Under the pieces are notes generated by a model. That model did no database searches, was not told the origin of the DNA, and saw only the letters and a list, made by a program, of their open reading frames with translations. Below, piece by piece: positions 7,630 through 12,073 of a DNA stretch of 12,073 bases. This DNA comes from Thalassiosira profunda. Lineage: Eukaryota; Bacillariophyta; Thalassiosirophyceae; Thalassiosirales; Thalassiosiraceae. How positions within the stretch are numbered: position 1 is the first letter of the stretch; every line of letters begins with the position of its first letter. The stretch spans positions 1 to 12,073 of the forward strand of contig JALLAP010001221.1 in assembly GCA_036939355.1 (NCBI GenBank). The letters run 5' to 3'. The translations under genes were made by a program, and so were the position numbers.

Positions 7630-7763
7630 TGTCGGACAGCTAAAGTCCTGTCGGACAATTATCGACACCTGTCGGACACTTGTCGGACACTTGTCGGACA
7701 CTTATCGGACTCTTGTCGGACACTTGTCGGACTATTGTCGGACTCTTGTCGGACACTTGTCAG
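7630..7763 (+). repeat. Right 11-bp tandem array, TGTCGGACA type
   Basis: Scattered units at 7630 and 7649 and a TATCGACAC variant come first. Eight consecutive 11-bp units then run from 7670 to 7757 (TGTCGGACACT with TATCGGACTCT, TGTCGGACTAT and TGTCGGACTCT variants) and end in a partial TGTCAG. Degenerate units are on the inner side and canonical ones on the outer side, mirroring the left array. The units nevertheless read TGTCGGACA on the same strand as in the left array. The array ends about 170 bases before the VDAC start codon. Confidence 0.9.
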
Positions 7764-7769
7764 TATTTG

Positions 7770-7783
7770 GGGGGCTCGCCCCC
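7770..7783. repeat. Right GC palindrome
   Basis: GGGGGC-TC-GCCCCC is the counterpart of the GC palindrome at 777-787. In both places it lies between the 11-bp array and the 24-bp inverted repeat. Confidence 0.65.
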
Positions 7784-7807
7784 TTGCCCGAAATAACCTT
7801 CGCCGAT

Positions 7808-7831
7808 ATCGCCAAAATCGCCAAATCGCCG
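7808..7831 (-). repeat. Right 24-bp inverted repeat (candidate terminal repeat)
   Basis: This is the exact reverse complement of 722-745, carrying ATCGCC steps on the plus strand. It lies 104 bases upstream of the VDAC ATG, so either it is part of that gene's promoter or leader, or an element has inserted there. Confidence 0.85.
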
Positions 7832-7935
7832 ATTCCTGCTGAAATTCGGTCCACTCGTTTGATTTGCCGTTGCTTTCAAAGCGTCATTTTCCGCTCTCCT
7901 CCACCGTCCCCCTTGCCGCCCCCGACACCGCCACC
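7832..7935 (+). promoter_or_regulatory. VDAC proximal promoter and leader
   Basis: This is 104 bases between the right inverted repeat and the VDAC start. The second half is pyrimidine-rich (ctctcctccaccgtccccc), which is typical of a short leader, and it runs into an excellent start context, gccaccATG. No TATA box is evident. Confidence 0.45.
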
Positions 7936-8736
7936 ATGAAGTTCAGCGACATCTCCAAGCCGTCCAAGGACCTCCTCAACGACGACTACACGTCGAGCGT
8001 CACCCTGAAGTGCAAGGGAAAGGCCGGCCCCATCGGCGTCACCATCGAGACCGAGCGCTCGGCCGCGGGCACCCTCTCGTCCAAGGTCGGGGGCAAATTC
8101 GCCTACGCCGGCCTCAACTTCGACAAGGTCCAGGCCAAGGCCGACGGCTCCAATGTGCTCGAGACCTCCCTCGCCCCCTGCGCGGGGTGCAAGGTGACGT
8201 TCAAGGCGAACAAGGGCGCCGACCTCGGCGTGGAGTACACCGCGGGGAAGATCACCACCACCGGCTCCCTCGACGTGCTGAACATGAGCAAGCTGTCGGC
8301 GTCGACGTGCGCCAGCGTGGCCCCGGGCATCAACCTCGGGGGAGACCTCGGGTACAACCTCTCGGGGGACAAAGGGGGACTCTCCTCGTACAACGTCGGG
8401 GCGAGCTACGCCACGGGACCTCTCTTTGCGAGCGTGACGACGGCGTCCAAGTTCTCCACCTTCAACGTGGGGGTGCTGTACAAGGTGAACGGCGACCTCT
8501 CCCTGGCCTCGAGCACCACCCACACCTCGGGCAAGGCGTGCGACGTGTTGGCCATCGGGGGAGCGTACAGCGGACTGGCCGGCGTGGGCACCATCAAGGC
8601 GAAGGTGGGGAGCAACGGGATCACCTCGGCCTGCGTGGTCAAGGAGGTGGCGCCAAAGGTCAACCTCACCGCCAGCGGAAGCATCAGCGGTACTGATTTC
8701 TCTACTTTCAAGTACGGCGTCGGCATCACCATGTAA
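7936..8736 (+). CDS. Mitochondrial outer-membrane porin (VDAC-like)
   Basis: This is a voltage-dependent anion channel: a 19-strand beta barrel passing ATP, ADP and small anions across the outer mitochondrial membrane. The 266-residue product is slightly short for the family (about 275-285). It starts MKFSDISKPSKDLLNDDY, the amphipathic N-terminal helix and first strand region typical of VDAC. It continues as alternating polar and hydrophobic strands with frequent Gly and Ser/Thr turns, and ends FSTFKYGVGITM, the C-terminal beta-signal-like strand. There is no signal peptide and no intron. The start at 7936 is chosen over the in-frame ATG at 7864 because VDAC homology begins there and the context is gccaccATG. 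Codons strongly prefer C or G at the third position, which suggests high expression. Function rests on overall family resemblance. Confidence 0.9.
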   Translation: MKFSDISKPSKDLLNDDYTSSVTLKCKGKAGPIGVTIETERSAAGTLSSKVGGKFAYAGLNFDKVQAKADGSNVLETSLAPCAGCKVTFKANKGADLGVEYTAGKITTTGSLDVLNMSKLSASTCASVAPGINLGGDLGYNLSGDKGGLSSYNVGASYATGPLFASVTTASKFSTFNVGVLYKVNGDLSLASSTTHTSGKACDVLAIGGAYSGLAGVGTIKAKVGSNGITSACVVKEVAPKVNLTASGSISGTDFSTFKYGVGITM

Positions 8737-9273
8737 ATTGCCTTTGGGGATTAGTTGAAGAGGCGTTGAGAGTTTGTGTGCGGAGGTGCATCGGTGGGGG
8801 AATCAGTGATTTGCTGATTTTGCCAGGCGGCTGGCTCTGTGGGATAGTTGGACAGGGTTGAAAGTTGGTGGGGATTTGGGTTGGACAATATATTTCAAGG
8901 GGGGAGAGAAAGTTAATGATGTGGAGACAGCGTTGCTGGACCACATCACCCGTGGGGGATTCATGAGGATGGATCACTGGAGTTGTTTTGCGGGGAGCAT
9001 TCATCGGAATGAATCACTAGCTGTTTTAAGCATTGTAACCACTTCATTCTCTGAAAGGGGCTGTGTGCCAGGCATGAAACATTGCTCCTTTAGCTGTCGG
9101 GGTAACCAGCTGGGAGAACAAACAACGGAGCACTCCCGCTTTTATCTCAAGCAATCAGGCGGTATATGTTGCCTGTGAAAAGCCAGGCATTCTACGTAGC
9201 GCCAGTACAGCGTTTCAAGAGTCTGAGGGAGTGCTTCTGTCGCAAAAGATGCACCTATGAACAGAAAGCAGAT
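8737..9273. other. Convergent intergenic region VDAC / SLC25A44-like
   Basis: This is 537 bases between two convergent genes, so it holds both 3' ends. I see no gene or tRNA. A weak 20-base direct repeat (16 of 20 identical) begins at 8959 and 8999, exactly 40 bases apart. No clear polyadenylation signal was recognised. Confidence 0.5.
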
Positions 9274-10413
9274 CTATCCTTGTTTACCAGGGATTTCCAT
9301 CTCCAGCTCAAAGTCCTTCCTCGAGACTAGCTTCAGAACCTCATATGCACTAGATAGCACTGAGCCCCACACCTCCATGTGAGCTATTCGGGGATACAGC
9401 CCTTTGTACAAGCCCCGGGGCAGCTCTTTTGCAAGAGATAACAGAGATCTGCTTCCGGTGCTTCCGACCTGTATCCGTGTCTTTATTGTGTCAAGCGGTT
9501 GCGTCATCACGGAGGCTGAAATCGCTGCACTGAATGCCGATGCCACCTGAATCAGCCCCTGCCGCGCCGCCACTGGAATATAATTTACTGCATTGTTCTC
9601 TGGATCGGCGTAGACGCTCAATTGATCCTTGCATCCCGCGTAAGTGGCCCACCAGATGCTTCCGGCGGGCAGACTTGTGAAGAGACTCAATCCAAAGCCC
9701 TTGTACAAACCCCGCAATCCATCCACCTTTACTATTGATCTGACCACCTGTATTGAGTTGCCCTCCTTCTTATAAACGGAGTCATCCATGACCATGAGCT
9801 TTTGCGATATCACATCCATCGGCACCACAATCAGTTGCGATGATACTGCTGCCAATCCGCCTGCAACCCCTCCAGCAATTGGAGTGACCAAAGGTTGCAA
9901 GTCCTTCATTTCTTTGTCGTACACTGCCAGCGCGGAGGGTGGATGTGATATCATTCGTCTGGCATAGGCATCCACCGTCTCCCGGGAATACTCCAGAGTC
10001 GAAATATATATAATCCGTGCCGGGATGGCCAACGACACCACGATGCCCAGTCCGCGGTAATATTGCCCGATGTTGCTCCACATCGAACCCGAAGAAGTGG
10101 ATGGAGCCGCTGCGGAGGATTTTCCATTGTTTTGCAGGACCTGCCGCCTAATCTTTGCAACAGTCAGGGGGTGCAACGCCACGGTGAGGGCCGAGTACAT
10201 GACCGTCCCTTGAAGAGAAAGCATAGCAGTCAGAGGAGGGGATACTTGCAAATGTGAAGAGTCGTCGTGGGGCACAGTTGGCCGCCTTGGAAGTGACTGT
10301 CTTCGATGGCCTTTTGGTGCACACAATCTTCTCTGCAATTCATGCAACTCACCGATGCTGTACAATCTCGTTTTGTCGATGTCCGACCACTGCGTGTCTG
10401 CTTTGCGCCCCAT
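9274..10413 (-). CDS. Mitochondrial carrier, SLC25A44-like (exons 10413-10353 and 10208-9274)
   Basis: This is a member of the inner-membrane mitochondrial carrier family. Human SLC25A44 is known as a branched-chain amino acid carrier, and the substrate here is inferred. Splicing out 10352-10209 gives 331 residues (human about 314). The three carrier repeats have signatures PLTVAK (34-39), PMDVIS (150-155) and canonical PLDTIK (258-263). The same departures, Thr in place of acid in repeat 1 and Ser in place of base in repeat 2, are what I recall of SLC25A44, which is why I choose this subfamily. Further family marks are KVDGLRGLYKGF (181-192) and GSIWWATY (203-210). The start at 10413 has context caccATGGG. 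An in-frame ATG at 10455 would add 14 residues. The gene is divergent from PRPF4 with a 350-base gap, and third positions are less GC-rich than in VDAC. Confidence 0.87.
   Translation of the reverse strand: MGRKADTQWSDIDKTRLYSIGELHELQRRLCAPKGHRRQSLPRRPTVPHDDSSHLQVSPPLTAMLSLQGTVMYSALTVALHPLTVAKIRRQVLQNNGKSSAAAPSTSSGSMWSNIGQYYRGLGIVVSLAIPARIIYISTLEYSRETVDAYARRMISHPPSALAVYDKEMKDLQPLVTPIAGGVAGGLAAVSSQLIVVPMDVISQKLMVMDDSVYKKEGNSIQVVRSIVKVDGLRGLYKGFGLSLFTSLPAGSIWWATYAGCKDQLSVYADPENNAVNYIPVAARQGLIQVASAFSAAISASVMTQPLDTIKTRIQVGSTGSRSLLSLAKELPRGLYKGLYPRIAHMEVWGSVLSSAYEVLKLVSRKDFELEMEIPGKQG
10209..10352 (-). other. 144-nt intron of the SLC25A44-like gene, without in-frame stop
   Basis: The donor is ATCG|GTGAGT and the acceptor is TTTCTCTTCAAG|GG, with a pyrimidine-rich tract and a branch-like CTGAC about 25 bases upstream. 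Removing it restores a gap-free match to the carrier repeat (YSIG followed by TVMYSALTVALHP). Retaining it keeps the frame open and inserts 48 residues that do not fit the first transmembrane helix. Length is a multiple of three. Confidence 0.85.
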
Positions 10414-10763
10414 GGTGTAGGTGCGCTCGTTCTTCTGGGCGCTGAGCGAAGTCATTGTGCAGCCGGCACTCGCGAACTTCTCTCCAATCCAACGTACAAT
10501 AGAACCTACGCCGCCGGCTACCTCCGGTATGGGCCCCCCTTCGCCGCTTCTGGTGCCGCCGCCGCCTCCGATAGGCTGCGCCGATTCTGGTGCCCACCGA
10601 CTCCGACGCCCGACACCTGCTTTGCGCTTCGTTTGTTCCGCTTGGTTTTTGTTTGTGCGTCAGTTCACGTGCACCGTCTTGATTTGCAATTCACCCGTCA
10701 GATTTTCACCCGCCTCACACCCCCACCGCCGGCCGCGGCGATCTGCTCCATAACTGCGCCACC
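10414..10763. promoter_or_regulatory. Shared promoter region, SLC25A44-like / PRPF4
   Basis: This is 350 bases between divergent genes, so it must serve both. It contains a palindromic CACGTG (10666-10671), a T-rich patch (10640-10660) and a pyrimidine- and CCG-rich leader before the PRPF4 start. Whether CACGTG is bound by a bHLH or bZIP factor is unknown. No TATA box is seen. Confidence 0.45.
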
Positions 10764-12073
10764 ATGGCCGACCCTGCCAAGAACGTCGAGTACCTCGCCC
10801 TCACGGAGGACTCGTTGGCCGCCCAAGCCTCCCACCGCAACCTCCTGCTCGACCTGGAGGCCAAAAAGCGCGCCTCAACCGTCGACGTGCCCACCCTGCC
10901 CGCCGATGTCCGCGACGCCCTCCGCAACCTCGGCGAGCCGATCCGCCTCTTCGGGGAGGATTTGGCGGCCATTCGGGACCGGCTGCGCATGGTCCTGGCG
11001 CGATGGGAGGTGTGGCGGGAGCAGCAGGAGCAGGGATTGGTGGACGGCCAGATGCAATTGCCCCCGATGGAGGGGGAGGGAATGGGAGCTGAGGCAGCTC
11101 TGGCCGAGGAAGTAACAGAGACGACGTACACGCATGCCACGCCGGAGTTGGTCAAGGCGCGGAAGTTCATGTGCGAGTATTCGCTGGGGAGGGCGCGGCA
11201 TCGGTTGGAGAGGGAGCGGCAGCGGCGGCGGGGGATGGTCCGCTGGACGCGGAGCAAGAAGCGGGCCCGGCTGTTCGACAAGGAGGAGGACGAGAACGAG
11301 GCCGACAACGCCGGGAGTTTGTATTGCGATGAGGGTTTGAAGGAGGAGGCGGCGCTCATGAAGGATCTGGATGACAATTGCGAGAAAATCTACAAGTCGG
11401 TGCGGAACCAGGCCTTGGAGGGATCGCAGTACGGAGATGTCCGGCCGTTGTCGGCTGTCTGCACTTCATCCGTATCTGCAGNAGGCCTTGGAGGGATCGC
11501 AGTACGGAGATGTCCGGCCGTTGTCGGCTGTCTGCACTTCATCCGTATCTGCAGGGAATGAGGAGGCAGTGGGGAAGTTTCCCAAATTGATTGCAACCGG
11601 GGGATGGAGTGGGGGCATCAAGATTTGGAACGGCAGCGACCAGAGCAGTGACGTCGACGCTGCACCCTTGGATTTGCTGGGGGCCAAAAACATTGTGCAC
11701 GAGGATCGCATCATGGGCATCGCGATGCAACCGTTCGTTTCCGCGCCAACCGCAACAGATCCCTTGACAATCGTTGGCACAGCGTCGATTGACCTTACGG
11801 CGAAACTGTGCAAGGTGACCATCAACGAGGAGGCCGTGGCTGATGGCGATGCAATGGAGGTTGAGAATCTGAACCCCGGGGACCAAAAGCTCCGCTACAA
11901 CATCGAAGAGTGCGCTCATCTGAAAGGGCATGCGGCACGTCTGTGCAGCGTGGCATTTCACCCCACTGGTAAATTTGTGGCCACCACCTCCTTCGACCAC
12001 ACCTGGAGGCTGTGGGACGTGGAAACCTCTTCGATGGCGGAGGGGAAGGAGCTGTTGTTGCAGGACGGGCACG
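10764..12073 (+). CDS. PRPF4: U4/U6 snRNP protein PRPF4 (Prp4), 3' end beyond window
   Basis: This is a WD40 scaffold of the U4/U6 and U4/U6.U5 snRNPs, acting in nuclear pre-mRNA splicing with PRPF3 and PPIH. It starts at ATG 10764 (gccaccATGG). The splicing-factor motif lies at residues 42-80, with [11 protein letters not shown] at 56-66 and [10 protein letters not shown] at 71-80. A second helical region follows ([20 protein letters not shown], 125-144), then a basic stretch and an acidic linker. WD40 blades begin near residue 218 (YGDVRPLS), then [27 protein letters not shown] and FDHTWRLWD, all close to the human protein. The assembled frame breaks at the N (11482) because 11410-11481 is repeated at 11483-11554. 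With one copy and the N removed, the frame is continuous to the window edge, about 412 residues against about 520 for human. So this is a working gene in an imperfect assembly, not a pseudogene. Confidence 0.93.
11410..11554 (+). repeat. 72-bp perfect duplication around a single N (assembly artefact)
   Basis: Bases 11410-11481 and 11483-11554 are identical and are separated only by an N. The extra 73 bases shift the PRPF4 frame. This is what is expected where two contig ends that overlap by 72 bases were joined with a placeholder gap and not merged. Confidence 0.93.

Larger units (their letters stand above)
722..7831. mobile_element. Candidate DNA transposon with RAG1-like transposase
   Basis: A perfect 24-bp inverted repeat (722-745 and 7808-7831) encloses 7.1 kb holding one long transposase-like gene. 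The modules inward from each end have the same order: 24-mer with GGCGAT steps, a GC palindrome ending in CCCCCC, canonical 11-bp TGTCGGACACT units, then degenerate units. Just outside the 24-mer there is weaker matching (gCAaGAtcC on the left against gCAgGAatC on the right), so the true ends may be a few bases further out. I could not define a target-site duplication. The block separates two divergent host genes, purF and VDAC, as an insertion would. What is seen is the inverted repeats and the gene. The unit being mobile is inference, and it could instead be two copies of an independent dispersed repeat. Confidence 0.45.

Noticed and set aside
7864..7935. 24-codon N-terminal extension of VDAC from an upstream ATG, possibly a mitochondrial presequence
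   Set aside because: VDAC proteins use no cleaved presequence, family similarity begins at 7936, and the ATG there has the better context. The extension is pyrimidine-rich leader.
8858..9178. Plus-strand 106-codon frame in the VDAC / carrier intergenic region
   Set aside because: It has no recognisable domain, lies in the shared 3' flank of two convergent genes, and its codon use is unlike the neighbours.
11410..11554. Genuine tandem duplication or pseudogenisation of PRPF4
   Set aside because: The two copies are identical, meet at a single N, and removal of one restores the conserved frame, so an assembly overlap is the simpler explanation.

Overview
The window looks like nuclear DNA of a compact-genome unicellular eukaryote. 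The reasons are a mitochondrial outer-membrane porin, a mitochondrial carrier, a core spliceosome subunit, vertebrate/plant-like start contexts (gccaccATGG, caccATGGG) and one short GT-AG intron. A diatom or other stramenopile/alga is my best guess. That is an impression from gene content, GC-rich third positions and repeat style, and nothing in the sequence proves it.

Layout: (1) 1-284, minus strand: 5' end of a glutamine PRPP amidotransferase gene (first step of purine synthesis), running off the window. (2) 285-721: its upstream region. (3) 722-7831: a 7.1 kb block bounded by a perfect 24-bp inverted repeat. Just inside each 24-mer is a small GC palindrome, and then an array of 11-bp TGTCGGACA-type repeats. 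Within the block lies an intact 1127-codon gene on the minus strand (1906-5289). Its protein shows the residue layout of a RAG1-type DDE transposase: Asp-478, Asp-588, a CxxC at 606/609, an H-x4-H at 981/986 and Glu-1008. The rest of the block is GC-rich sequence with degenerate tandem repeats and hairpins and no convincing gene. (4) 7936-8736, plus: VDAC-like porin, starting only about 105 bp after the right 24-mer. (5) 9274-10413, minus: SLC25A44-type mitochondrial carrier with one 144-nt intron that has no in-frame stop. (6) 10764 to the window end, plus: PRPF4/Prp4, a U4/U6 snRNP WD40 protein, cut by the window edge. An artefactual 72-bp duplication around a single N shifts its frame.

Reading: a run of housekeeping genes (purine synthesis, mitochondrial transport, splicing) appears to be interrupted between the divergent purF and VDAC genes by a candidate transposon. 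The element hypothesis rests on the transposase-like gene, the matched inverted ends and the mirrored order of end modules. Against it, no target-site duplication could be found. The 11-bp units also sit on the same strand at both ends, not inverted. The ends could instead be a regulatory or dispersed repeat that happens to lie upstream of both host genes.
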